From NCBI GenBank assembly GCA_022508265.1, contig JAFLVP010000013.1, forward strand, positions 1 to 45,655: a stretch of 45,655 bases of DNA, in the 5' to 3' direction. The notes under the pieces were generated by a model that worked only from the letters and a program-made list of their open reading frames with translations, searched no databases and was not told the DNA's origin. Every line of letters starts with the position of its first letter. Position 1 is the first letter of the stretch. Shown one piece after another: positions 31,967 to 39,739 of the stretch. Source of the DNA: Clostridiales bacterium. GTDB taxonomy: Bacteria; Bacillota; Clostridia; Christensenellales; Borkfalkiaceae. A program made the translations under genes and the position numbers.

Positions 31967-32791
31967 CTATGCAAATCCGTATCTTTCTATAATTTGGGCA
32001 ATTCCGCCCTTGCAACTTGGCAAACTTACGTAGTTTGCCGCTCGTTTTAGTTCTTCAACGCCGTTGCCGACGCAAGCACCTATTCCTGCTACTTCAATCA
32101 TTGTAAGGTCGTTGAGATTATCGCCGACGGCTATTGTCTTTTCTATCGGAACACCGTAATGCTTTGCCAGAAATTCAACTGCTTTACCTTTTGTCTCTCC
32201 GTAAGGGGATACTTCTACAAGCACGTTCGCGCTGCACGTTACGTCGAATTTATCTCCTAACTCATTTGAAAGGATTTCGTAAACTCTCTGTCTTGCGTTT
32301 GGATCTATCAATATCGCAACCTTTTGATATGTAAGATTGCTCTTTTGCACAAAATCGGAAGCCTTTCCGTCAATATGAATGGACTTTATTTGCACAATCT
32401 TTTCATACTGCTTTAAATATTTATTGTTTTTAGGTATATCGGTATATAAATCGTCGCCAGAGTATAAATTTATGTGCTGATTTAACTTTTCAATAGCACG
32501 GCACACAAGTGCGGTTTCATCAGAAGTCATACCGCCGTTCTTTATAAGTTTCCCGCTTTCGATATCGGCAATCACAATTCCCTGATTTGCCGCTACAAGC
32601 CCCTTTAGTCCAAGCTTTTTTGCTTGTGGTATTATGGAGCGTAGCATCCTGCCCGTACATATAGCAAAAATGCCCCCGCACTCCACGTATTCTTTTATTG
32701 CCTTTCTTACTTCTTTGGGAATTTGATTTTTACCGCTCGTCAAGGTGCTGTCGTAATCGGATATAATCAGCTTGTAATTTATTTTTTTCAT
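31967..32791 (-). CDS. HAD-superfamily Cof-type phosphatase
   Basis: 274 residues. Motif I SDYDSTLT holds the nucleophile Asp, motif II ICTGR, and the C-terminal GDNLNDLTMIEVAG motif binds magnesium. The Cof-type cap domain lies between (about 85-190). Such enzymes dephosphorylate sugar phosphates or nucleotides; the substrate is unknown. Its ATG overlaps the uvrC stop (ATGA), so it is translationally coupled to uvrC. Confidence 0.9.
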   Translation of the reverse strand: MKKINYKLIISDYDSTLTSGKNQIPKEVRKAIKEYVECGGIFAICTGRMLRSIIPQAKKLGLKGLVAANQGIVIADIESGKLIKNGGMTSDETALVCRAIEKLNQHINLYSGDDLYTDIPKNNKYLKQYEKIVQIKSIHIDGKASDFVQKSNLTYQKVAILIDPNARQRVYEILSNELGDKFDVTCSANVLVEVSPYGETKGKAVEFLAKHYGVPIEKTIAVGDNLNDLTMIEVAGIGACVGNGVEELKRAANYVSLPSCKGGIAQIIERYGFA

Positions 32792-34596
32792 AAATTTTCG
32801 TCCAAATAGCTTTTAATCTTTTGGGCTACGCTCTTACTTATTCCGTCACACTCGCAAAGCTCGTCCACACTCGCTTCCATTATCTTATTTAGAGTGCCGA
32901 ATTTTTCCAAAAGTGCCTTTCTTCGCACCTTACCAATCCCTTCAATCTCGCTTAATACGCTCTTTAAATTATTTTTCGAGTGCAGATTTCTGAAATAGGT
33001 AATCGCAAATCTATGCGCCTCGTCGCGGATGCGCTGTAACATTTTAAGGGCGTAATCTCTGTGCGGAATTTTTATTCCCACGTCAGAGCTTATAGTAAAA
33101 ACCTCTTCCTCGCGCTTGGCAAGCGAAATCAGCTCTATACCTTCTACGCCGTTTTGCTCAAATATTTCATTTACCGAAGACAGCTGCCCCTTGCCTCCGT
33201 CTATAATTACAAGGTCGGGCTTTGGAAATTTATCTTCCTCCTCACTTCCGAGCTTTTCAAGCCTACGAAGTAACATCTCTTGCAGTGATGCGAAATCGTT
33301 TGCGCCCTCTACAGTTTTAATTTTGAAACGTCGGTAACTGTTTCTATCCGCCTCTCCGTCGATAAATACGACCATAGAGCCTACCTTATCCACGCCACTG
33401 ACGTTGGAAATGTCGTAGCACTCCATTCTTCTCGGATATTTTTGAAGGGATAAAAGCTGTTGAAGCCTCTTGCAGGCATTTACAGTCATATCGTCCTTGT
33501 GTTTAATCTTGTCAATCGATTTTTCAAGAAACTCGACGGCATTTTGCTTTGCCATTTGCAAAAGTCGGGCTTTATTGCCCTGCTTTGCGACAGTAATCTC
33601 CACTGTCTTGCCGAATTTATCCTTAAAATAGTTCTGCAACAGTTCCTTCTCACAAAACTCTTCAACGATTATCTCCGACGGAATTTCATGGTTTAAATAA
33701 TATTGAGTTATAAAGCCAGTCAACGCCTCTCCGTCCGACATATGCGCTTCGTCAAGCGCAAAATTGCTTCCACCCTGCATTATTCCCTTGCGCGTAATCA
33801 AAATATTGACCGCAGAATAGAGGTTATTTGTCGAATACGCAATTATATCGGCATCGATAAAGGTATTTAAAGAAGTAATCCGCTTTGCCTCGAGCTTTGA
33901 GAGCATTGCAAGCTTATTCTTGTAATCGAGCGCCATCTCAAAGTTCTCGTTTTCCGCAGCGTTCAACATTTTATCGCTTAAAACCTTTTCCGCCTCTTTA
34001 TAGTTCCCGTCAAGGAATGAAAGTGCTCGCTTAACCTGCAAGGCATAGTCCTCTTTTGTAACCTTACCCGCACAGGGTGCAGTGCATCTTCCTATATGAT
34101 AATTGAGGCACTCTCTCTTTTTGCCCGTCGTAGCCGTATGGCAGAGGCGAACACAGAAGGACAGCTGCAACGTATCGAGTATATCCTTGCAATTGATTCC
34201 GCCCATAAAGGGTCCGAAATATTTACAGCCGTCCTTTTTTATTTTGCGAGTTATCGAAAAAGTCGGAAACTCCTCCCGCATATCGACCTTGATATACGGA
34301 TATGTCTTATCGTCTTTTAAAAGAATATTATACTTTGGCTTGTACTTTTTAATTAAATTGTTTTCAAGCGCAAGCGCGTCAATTTCCGTTTGAGTTATAA
34401 TGTAGTTGAAATCACGGATGTTTTCAACCATTTTCATAACTTTTTCGGGCTTTGGTGAATTATGAAAGTACTGCCTTACCCTATTTTTAAGAACGCGGGC
34501 TTTGCCGATGTATATAACGTTTTGATATTCGTCGAGCATTATATATACCCCCGGATTTTCGGGCAGCAGTTTAAGTTTTTCCTTTATTACATCCAT
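32788..34596 (-). CDS. uvrC: UvrABC system protein C
   Basis: 602 residues. UvrC makes both incisions in nucleotide excision repair. The GIY-YIG nuclease domain opens with LPENPGVYIMLDEYQNVIYIGKA-type residues at the start (about 12-35), the Cys-rich segment CLNYHIGRCTAPC lies near 155-170, the UVR helix pair near 195-230, and the RNase H-like C-domain near 365-535 ends in a helix-hairpin-helix. The start is placed at ATG 34594-34596, which fits the family's MxxIKEKL start. The promoter at 34607-34635 then lies about 10 nt upstream and no ribosome site fits. Confidence 0.96.
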   Translation of the reverse strand: MDVIKEKLKLLPENPGVYIMLDEYQNVIYIGKARVLKNRVRQYFHNSPKPEKVMKMVENIRDFNYIITQTEIDALALENNLIKKYKPKYNILLKDDKTYPYIKVDMREEFPTFSITRKIKKDGCKYFGPFMGGINCKDILDTLQLSFCVRLCHTATTGKKRECLNYHIGRCTAPCAGKVTKEDYALQVKRALSFLDGNYKEAEKVLSDKMLNAAENENFEMALDYKNKLAMLSKLEAKRITSLNTFIDADIIAYSTNNLYSAVNILITRKGIMQGGSNFALDEAHMSDGEALTGFITQYYLNHEIPSEIIVEEFCEKELLQNYFKDKFGKTVEITVAKQGNKARLLQMAKQNAVEFLEKSIDKIKHKDDMTVNACKRLQQLLSLQKYPRRMECYDISNVSGVDKVGSMVVFIDGEADRNSYRRFKIKTVEGANDFASLQEMLLRRLEKLGSEEEDKFPKPDLVIIDGGKGQLSSVNEIFEQNGVEGIELISLAKREEEVFTISSDVGIKIPHRDYALKMLQRIRDEAHRFAITYFRNLHSKNNLKSVLSEIEGIGKVRRKALLEKFGTLNKIMEASVDELCECDGISKSVAQKIKSYLDENL

Positions 34597-34606
34597 AATC
34601 CAATAA

Positions 34607-34635
34607 ATTATAACACATCTGCAATTTTTATGCAA
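34607..34635 (-). promoter_or_regulatory. Promoter of uvrC with almost no leader
   Basis: Minus-strand -35 TTGCAT (34630-34635), 17-nt spacer, -10 TATAAT (34607-34612). The start codon at 34596 lies only 10 nt after the -10 box, so the mRNA would have a leader of about 4 nt or none. Confidence 0.65.
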
Positions 34636-34640
34636 TAAAA

Positions 34641-34673
34641 GTAAAACGCTTTCCCGCTATAATTGGGAAAGCG
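34641..34673 (-). terminator. Terminator downstream of the ArsR gene
   Basis: CGCTTTCCC / GGGAAAGCG (34647-34655 / 34665-34673) followed by TTTTAC on the minus strand. Confidence 0.85.
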
Positions 34674-34705
34674 AAAATTTAAGTTTCTCGTTCGAAATAA
34701 TTTAA

Positions 34706-35044
34706 TCAACAGCCGAGAAATTCAACTCCTTTTAACATAACGTCGTTTACGGTATCGTTGACTAGGCTGTAAAAAATTATTTTGCCCTGTCTGTCACTTT
34801 TTACTATTCCGAGATTTTTCAAAAGTCTTAACTGATGTGAAACCGTAGTTTGATTTATGTCCAGAACTCTCGACAAATCGGTTACGCACATCTCCGAAAT
34901 TGCAAGTGCGGAGAGCATCCTTACCCTTGTCGGATCTGCGAATATCGAGAAAAAGCAGACAATGCTGTCAAGCACGTCGCCCTCCGGAACATACTCTCTG
35001 ACTAAATCTCTTGTGCGTCTATCTAAAAGCATTGTTTCCTGCAT
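34706..35044 (-). CDS. ArsR/SmtB-family metal-responsive repressor
   Basis: 112 residues with the winged helix-turn-helix of the ArsR family: FADPTRVRMLSALAISEMCVTDLSRVL and the recognition helix INQTTVSHQLRLLKNLGIV. The alpha-3 motif is MCVTDL, where CadC/ArsR members have ELCVCDL, so one Cys of the thiol metal site is conserved and the second is Thr. The C-terminal tail ends in a Cys (EFLGC). The sensed metal cannot be assigned. An AGGAGG ribosome site precedes the ATG and it has its own promoter, although it is the last gene after asnS-ansA-HMA. Confidence 0.88.
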   Translation of the reverse strand: MQETMLLDRRTRDLVREYVPEGDVLDSIVCFFSIFADPTRVRMLSALAISEMCVTDLSRVLDINQTTVSHQLRLLKNLGIVKSDRQGKIIFYSLVNDTVNDVMLKGVEFLGC

Positions 35045-35062
35045 ACGCGACCTCCTATAAAT

Positions 35063-35092
35063 ATTTTAAAGCCCCGTATGCAAATATGTCAA
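35063..35092 (-). promoter_or_regulatory. Promoter of the ArsR gene
   Basis: Minus-strand -35 TTGACA (35087-35092), 18-nt spacer, -10 TAAAAT (35063-35068). Confidence 0.7.
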
Positions 35093-35103
35093 AACATTAC
35101 AAA

Positions 35104-35137
35104 GTCTTATACTGTCACAAAAGGACTAATACTGTCA
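35104..35137. repeat. Pair of 14-nt direct repeats near the HMA-ArsR junction
   Basis: GTCTTATACTGTCA (35104-35117) and GACTAATACTGTCA (35124-35137) agree at 12 of 14 positions and lie 20 bp apart, two helical turns. A third, inverted TTGACAG lies at 35150-35156. Possible operator for the ArsR protein. Confidence 0.5.
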
Positions 35138-35350
35138 TTTTTGCTCAATTGACAGAAAAGTGTAGCCCGCGTCTGTAACAATTTGCTCTATTTCCTCTTT
35201 TGAAACCTCTTCCCTGCTGCGAATTACGGCAATTTTCTTTTTAAATTTAACGTCAACCGATATGACGTTTTTAGCAACAGAAAGCTTTTCTTCCACTCTT
35301 TTAGCGCAGCGGTCGCAGCACATACCGTCAATATTTACAATAGTTTTCAT
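35135..35350 (-). CDS. Small heavy-metal-associated (HMA) domain protein, CopZ-like
   Basis: 71 residues, one ferredoxin-like HMA domain. The metal loop is M10-C-C12-D-R-C15 (GMCCDRC), the MxCxxC signature that binds Cu(I) or Zn in chaperones such as CopZ. Typical rest: KNVISVDVKFKKKIAVI and TDAGYTFL. No P-type ATPase (CopA) is in the window. It lies 17 nt after ansA and 90 nt before the ArsR gene. Confidence 0.92.
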   Translation of the reverse strand: MKTIVNIDGMCCDRCAKRVEEKLSVAKNVISVDVKFKKKIAVIRSREEVSKEEIEQIVTDAGYTFLSIEQK

Positions 35351-35367
35351 TTGATTTTGCCCTATTT

Positions 35368-36384
35368 CTATCTCACCTTTTCAAAAAAGCGATTGGTAGC
35401 AAGCTCTTCCTGAATGCTTAACCCCGAACCAAGCGCAAGCAAAACCTTTACTGTTGCCATTTCAAAGCTTATGTCGTATGCCGCAGTACACAAATCCGGA
35501 AGCCCGAGCGCACTCGAATAAGTCCGGGCAGCGCTATCGATTGTGGAAATTACTACTTCTATGCCGAGTGACTTGCAATATTTTAAGAAATTTTTAAAAT
35601 TAGCTTCTTTACCCTCCGTACATACCGTGCCGCTGTGATATAGCTGAACCATTACCGCCTTGGGTTTAACGGTTGTAAAACGGTAGAAGTCGAAATTGAG
35701 GAGGGAATGTGCCTGAATAGTAACCAAATCCATGCAGAGCTTCTGTGCTTTGCAAGGTTTTCGCGTCAATTTAAGCTGCTCAGGCGTGGGATTTCCTATT
35801 ACGCAGTTATGTACAAATTTTCCGTCAACTATTTCGCCGTAATGAATTTTTAAAATACTTTCGTACTCCCCGCTTATCTGTGCAGCGGAAATGAGCCTGC
35901 TTGCAAGATGGATCTTGCAATTTTCATTGAAATTTTCAAAGCTGACGAAAACACCGCCGTAGTCAACACTCTCAATAAACGTAACGGCACCAGCAAAATT
36001 TTCAACGCCCTTACTTCGATTATCATCCAACGGATAGAGCGCGGAAACAAACACCACGGGGATTTGTATATCGCAAAAAATCTGACTGAAAAGGTTGGCA
36101 GTAAAACAGAGCGTATCTGTTCCGTGTGTTACTATAATGCCGTCATATTTACTTTTATCCACCCCTCTCACACAGTCCGCCATAATTTCAAGGTGGGCGG
36201 GCTGAACGTTTTCGCTTAAAATATTGAGCGGACGGAGCTCATCGAAAGTAATATCACAACCAAATTTCTCGCAATATTTTTCTATAAGAAAACTTTTACT
36301 CTCGTCTTTGAGGTCGACGGTATTTCCGTTCGAACGCGAACCTATCGTACCGCCTGTAAAAATAACGCAAATTCTCTTTTTCAT
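35368..36384 (-). CDS. L-asparaginase
   Basis: 338 residues, a cytoplasmic type I (AnsA-like) asparaginase without signal peptide, which hydrolyses asparagine to aspartate and ammonia. Both catalytic threonine motifs are present: FTGGTIGS (Thr10-13 region) and VTHGTDTL (about residue 90), and the Asp-Lys of the second site. ISTIDSAARTYSSALG near the C-terminus is typical. It starts 9 nt after asnS and has no clear ribosome site, so coupling is likely. The affinity class cannot be seen from sequence. Confidence 0.93.
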   Translation of the reverse strand: MKKRICVIFTGGTIGSRSNGNTVDLKDESKSFLIEKYCEKFGCDITFDELRPLNILSENVQPAHLEIMADCVRGVDKSKYDGIIVTHGTDTLCFTANLFSQIFCDIQIPVVFVSALYPLDDNRSKGVENFAGAVTFIESVDYGGVFVSFENFNENCKIHLASRLISAAQISGEYESILKIHYGEIVDGKFVHNCVIGNPTPEQLKLTRKPCKAQKLCMDLVTIQAHSLLNFDFYRFTTVKPKAVMVQLYHSGTVCTEGKEANFKNFLKYCKSLGIEVVISTIDSAARTYSSALGLPDLCTAAYDISFEMATVKVLLALGSGLSIQEELATNRFFEKVR

Positions 36385-36393
36385 ATGTTTAAA

Positions 36394-37770
36394 TTAAAGA
36401 CTCCCAACCGTTCTCGGGTACAAAAGCGTATCCCTTATATTCTGAACTCCCGTTATATACATCAAAATGCGCTCGAGACCAAGTCCGAAACCGCTGTGGG
36501 TCACACTGCCATATTTGCGTGTATCAAGGTATTCATTATAAGATTCGAGGGGCATACCGCGAACTATCATTGCATTTTTAAGCTTTTCAAGGCTCGTCTC
36601 CCTCTCGCTACAACCTATAATTTCGCCTATACCGGGAACGAGCAGGTCGGTTGCCGCGACCGTCTTTCCGTCGGGGTTTTGCTTCATATAGAACGCCTTA
36701 ATACTTGCGGGATAGTCGGTTACGAACACGGGCTTTTTGAAATATTCTTCCGTGAGATATCTCTCGTGTTCGGTCTGTAAATCACTGCCCCACTCTACGG
36801 GATATTTGAACTCCTTACCCGATTTTTTGAGCACTTCAACGGCATCGGTATAAGTGATTTTACCGAATTCGCTTGTAATTACGTGCTGTAGCTTTTCTTT
36901 TAGCCCCTTTTCTATGCGCTCGTTGAAATAATCCATCTCGTCGGGGCAGTTATCCACAACGTATTTAATTATAAATTTAATGAAATCTTCGGCAATTTCG
37001 ATAATGTCTTTAAGGTCTGCAAAGCAAACTTCGGGCTCAATCTGCCAGAATTCCGCCGCATGACGGGTTGTGTTGCTGTGCTCTGCGCGGAAGGTCGGTC
37101 CGAAGGTATAAATTTTACCGAGCCCCATAGCCGCAACTTCGCCTTCAAGCTGACCTGATACGGTGAGCCCCGCCTTTGCGCCGAAGAAATCTCCGCCGAA
37201 ATACTCTTCTTCGGTTTTGGCTTTTGAATTCCAGGGCTGGGTAGTTACCCTGAACATTTCGCCCGCGCCTTCGCAGTCGCTACCCGTAATTATGGGCGTA
37301 TGCACATACTTGTAGCCGTGGTCGTTGAAATATTTGTGTATGGCAAATGAAAGCTGATTTCTTACGCCGAAAACAGCCTCGAAATATTTCGTACGCGGAC
37401 GGAGATGGGGAATTGTTCTCAAAAATTCAAGCGTATGGTGCTTTTTCTGCAAAGGATAATCCTGCGGGCAGTCGCCGAGTACCTCCAAAGAAGTAACGCT
37501 GATTTCATAACCGTTGCGCTCGGATACGATAAACTTACCCGTAACCATAAGCGAAGCACCCACGACAAGCGCAGGCTTAACTATATTGTCGGGAAGTGAA
37601 CCCTTATCGATTATAAGTTGAATATTTTTAAGCGAAGTTCCGTCGTTGAGCTCGATAAACGACACGCTTTTAGAATCGCGCCACGTTCTGACCCAGCCGC
37701 AGACAGTTACGCTCTTATCCGTAAACTTCTCGCCGTTCAAAAACAATTCTTTGATATCGGTATGTTTCAT
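36394..37770 (-). CDS. asnS: Asparagine-tRNA ligase
   Basis: 458 residues, class IIb. The OB-fold anticodon domain begins KSVTVCGWVRTWRDSK, and the catalytic core holds FRAEHSNTTRHAAEFW (AsnRS form, not AspRS) and the C-terminal GFGLGLERILMYITG motif 3. The start is ATG 37768-37770, because AAGGAGT lies 8 nt before it; an in-frame ATG 18 nt upstream would include that ribosome site. Having AsnRS means Asn-tRNA is charged directly. It heads a unit with the asparaginase gene. Confidence 0.97.
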   Translation of the reverse strand: MKHTDIKELFLNGEKFTDKSVTVCGWVRTWRDSKSVSFIELNDGTSLKNIQLIIDKGSLPDNIVKPALVVGASLMVTGKFIVSERNGYEISVTSLEVLGDCPQDYPLQKKHHTLEFLRTIPHLRPRTKYFEAVFGVRNQLSFAIHKYFNDHGYKYVHTPIITGSDCEGAGEMFRVTTQPWNSKAKTEEEYFGGDFFGAKAGLTVSGQLEGEVAAMGLGKIYTFGPTFRAEHSNTTRHAAEFWQIEPEVCFADLKDIIEIAEDFIKFIIKYVVDNCPDEMDYFNERIEKGLKEKLQHVITSEFGKITYTDAVEVLKKSGKEFKYPVEWGSDLQTEHERYLTEEYFKKPVFVTDYPASIKAFYMKQNPDGKTVAATDLLVPGIGEIIGCSERETSLEKLKNAMIVRGMPLESYNEYLDTRKYGSVTHSGFGLGLERILMYITGVQNIRDTLLYPRTVGSL

Positions 37771-37801
37771 ATTAAAACTCCTTTCCATATAAACCGAAAT
37801 A

Positions 37802-37823
37802 CGGACCGCCTAAAGGCAGTCCG
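37802..37823 (-). terminator. Hairpin between rpmF and asnS
   Basis: CGGACTGCC / GGCGGTCCG in minus RNA, 9 bp with one G-U pair, loop TTTA; plus RNA has a C-A mismatch instead. The U-run after it is poor, so it may be a weak terminator or an attenuator for asnS. Confidence 0.55.
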
Positions 37824-37829
37824 CAAATT

Positions 37830-38021
37830 TCAGTTAGCTTTCTTTTCGTCTTGCGCAATAACTTCGACTTTGTCGTAGTAACCGCAATTTTTGCAAACCT
37901 TATGAGCCTCTTTGAGCGAGTGACAATGAGGGCACTCCACAAGTGTAGGAGCTGTTGCCTTGTAGTTTGCAAACCTTTTATTTGTCCTGCTTTTGGACTG
38001 TTTTCTTTTAGGTACTGCCAT
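37830..38021 (-). CDS. rpmF: 50S ribosomal protein L32
   Basis: 63 residues. It starts AVPKRKQSKSRTNKR, the usual L32 N-terminus, and carries a zinc ribbon CPHC...CKNC (CxxC-x10-CxxC), so it is the zinc-binding form. A GAGGTGA ribosome site precedes the ATG. It follows yceD, as in most bacteria. Confidence 0.98.
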   Translation of the reverse strand: MAVPKRKQSKSRTNKRFANYKATAPTLVECPHCHSLKEAHKVCKNCGYYDKVEVIAQDEKKAN

Positions 38022-38044
38022 TTTTCTTCACCTCTTTGAATTTT

Positions 38045-38443
38045 TTAGGTAACGTCAATACCTTTGCAGTCCTCTTTACAGAGTAAAATATTGGGCTGAC
38101 TAATAAGTATTGCATCGTTAACGGCGGTGTTCAATTTGATTTTGAATCCGTCGTAATAATAATTTTCTCCGTCGTTTTCGGGAACGAACAATATTTCGGT
38201 CAAATAATCGACTTTCTTTTCCGCACTGTTAAGACAATAAGAGCATTGCCCCGAAATCAGGTAATTTAAGTTGAGTTTTATCTCAACCGAGTCGTCGTCG
38301 AAAATCTCATAATCGCCGTGAATTCTTACTTTGCATATTGAGCAAAGCGGAATTAAACAGATATCTGCAGGCGGGTCATAATCAAAATCGAAACTACCGA
38401 CGTATTTGCCTTGTATAATTAGTTTTTTAACTTCTAATTCCAT
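38045..38443 (-). CDS. yceD: YceD/DUF177 family protein
   Basis: 132 residues. DUF177 proteins are encoded with rpmF in nearly all bacteria and have been linked to 23S rRNA accumulation. Visible features are the SGQCSYCL core (CxxC with a preceding GQC) and a CKEDC near the C-terminus, which resemble a zinc site. N-terminus LEVKKLIIQGKYVGSFDF. No clear ribosome site; leader of about 12 nt. Confidence 0.88.
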   Translation of the reverse strand: MELEVKKLIIQGKYVGSFDFDYDPPADICLIPLCSICKVRIHGDYEIFDDDSVEIKLNLNYLISGQCSYCLNSAEKKVDYLTEILFVPENDGENYYYDGFKIKLNTAVNDAILISQPNILLCKEDCKGIDVT

Positions 38444-38461
38444 ACCCGAGTTGACTGTAAA

Positions 38462-38510
38462 ATTATATAATACCGCATTTTCTTTGTCAACTTATTTTCA
38501 ATGCGGTATT
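38462..38510 (-). promoter_or_regulatory. yceD-rpmF promoter overlapped by a long inverted repeat
   Basis: -35 TTGACA (38485-38490), 17-nt spacer, -10 TATAAT (38462-38467). An 11-bp perfect inverted repeat AATACCGCATT / AATGCGGTATT spans 38469-38479 and 38500-38510, with arm centres 31 bp apart. One arm lies in the promoter spacer, the other just upstream of -35, as expected for a dimeric regulator. As RNA it could also form a long-loop hairpin for the end of ackA. Confidence 0.6.
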
Positions 38511-38518
38511 AACAAATT

Positions 38519-39724
38519 TTATAAAAGTTCGGCGGTTTCTCTCGCAATTACGAGTTCTTCGTTAGTAGGGATAACCAAAACCTTAACTTTACTGTCTTTC
38601 GTGGAAATTTCACGTATCGAACCGCCGCTTCTGCCTTCGTTTTCGTTGTTTGCCTTATTATCGAATTTAACGCCGAGGAACTCAAGTCCTTCGCAGACGT
38701 CCGCACGAACCGTAGGCGTATTTTCGCCGATGCCTGCCGTGAATACTATGCAGTCAAGACCGCCCATCGCAGCAGCGTACGCACCGACGAATTTTTTGGT
38801 CTGATAAGCGAACATATCGAGAGCAAGCGCACAGCGTTCGTTGCCCTGCTCCTCTCCTGCAAGTAAATCTCTGAAATCGCTTGAAACGCCGGAAATTCCC
38901 GCAACACCGCACTTTTTGTTGAGATAGTTTATTGCGTCCGCATGTGAAAGCCCTTTCTTTCTTGCAAGGAATTCAACTGCCGACGCGTCGATGTCTCCCG
39001 AACGCGTTCCCATAAGAACGCCCGCAAGAGGCGTAAAGCCCATTGTAGTATCTATACATTTTCCGCCGTCAACCGCCGAAATAGACGAACCGTTGCCGAG
39101 GTGGCAGGTAACTATTTTAAGCGCACTTGCGGGTTTACCTATATATTTAGCCGCTTCTGCCGATACAAATTTGTGGCTCGTGCCGTGGAAGCCGTACTTT
39201 CTTACTCCGTATTTTTTATAGTCTTCGTAATCGATACCGTAGAGGTACGCCTTTTCGGGCATCGTTGCATGGAAAGAAGTATCGAACACTATAGCCATAG
39301 GCGTCTTGGGCATAACTTCCATGCATGCGCGAAGCCCGGTTGCCGCCGCAGGGTTGTGCAAAGGCGCAAGCTCAAAGGTCTTTTCTTCCAAAGTTTTCAA
39401 AACTTCGGGGGTTACGAGCGTAGTTTTGTTGAAATATTCGCCGCTTGCAACCATTCTGTGACCGACTGCACCGATTTCGTTCATAGACTTGATAACGGCG
39501 ATTTCTCCGTCGCTCAAAGCGTGTAAAACAAGCTCGATTGCAACCTTGTGGTTGGGTAAATCCTGTTCGTAAACCTTTTCGTTGCCGTTGCCCTTGGCTT
39601 TTAAAAGCGAGCCGGGGATTCCTATTCTCTCACAGCCTCCTTTTGCAAGAACCTTTTCGGTTTCCATATCTATAAGCTGATATTTGAGGGACGAACTACC
39701 CGCATTAACTACAAGAATTTTCAT
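38519..39724 (-). CDS. ackA: Acetate kinase
   Basis: 401 residues, standard length. It makes ATP from acetyl phosphate and ADP, releasing acetate. Motifs: N-terminal VVNAGSSSLKYQL, catalytic FDTSFH, HLGNGSSI, GTRSGDID, and the adenosine-site FTAGIGEN. A GGAGG ribosome site precedes the ATG. It lies 15 nt after pta, forming the Pta-AckA pathway for substrate-level phosphorylation. Confidence 0.98.
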   Translation of the reverse strand: MKILVVNAGSSSLKYQLIDMETEKVLAKGGCERIGIPGSLLKAKGNGNEKVYEQDLPNHKVAIELVLHALSDGEIAVIKSMNEIGAVGHRMVASGEYFNKTTLVTPEVLKTLEEKTFELAPLHNPAAATGLRACMEVMPKTPMAIVFDTSFHATMPEKAYLYGIDYEDYKKYGVRKYGFHGTSHKFVSAEAAKYIGKPASALKIVTCHLGNGSSISAVDGGKCIDTTMGFTPLAGVLMGTRSGDIDASAVEFLARKKGLSHADAINYLNKKCGVAGISGVSSDFRDLLAGEEQGNERCALALDMFAYQTKKFVGAYAAAMGGLDCIVFTAGIGENTPTVRADVCEGLEFLGVKFDNKANNENEGRSGGSIREISTKDSKVKVLVIPTNEELVIARETAELL

Positions 39725-39739
39725 TTTTTACTCCTCCCG

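Noticed and set aside
34597-34635. An upstream start for uvrC adding 13 residues.
   Set aside because: The extra residues are not conserved in UvrC and the region is the promoter.
37771-37788. An upstream ATG for asnS adding six residues.
   Set aside because: The AAGGAGT ribosome site lies inside that extension, so the downstream ATG is used.
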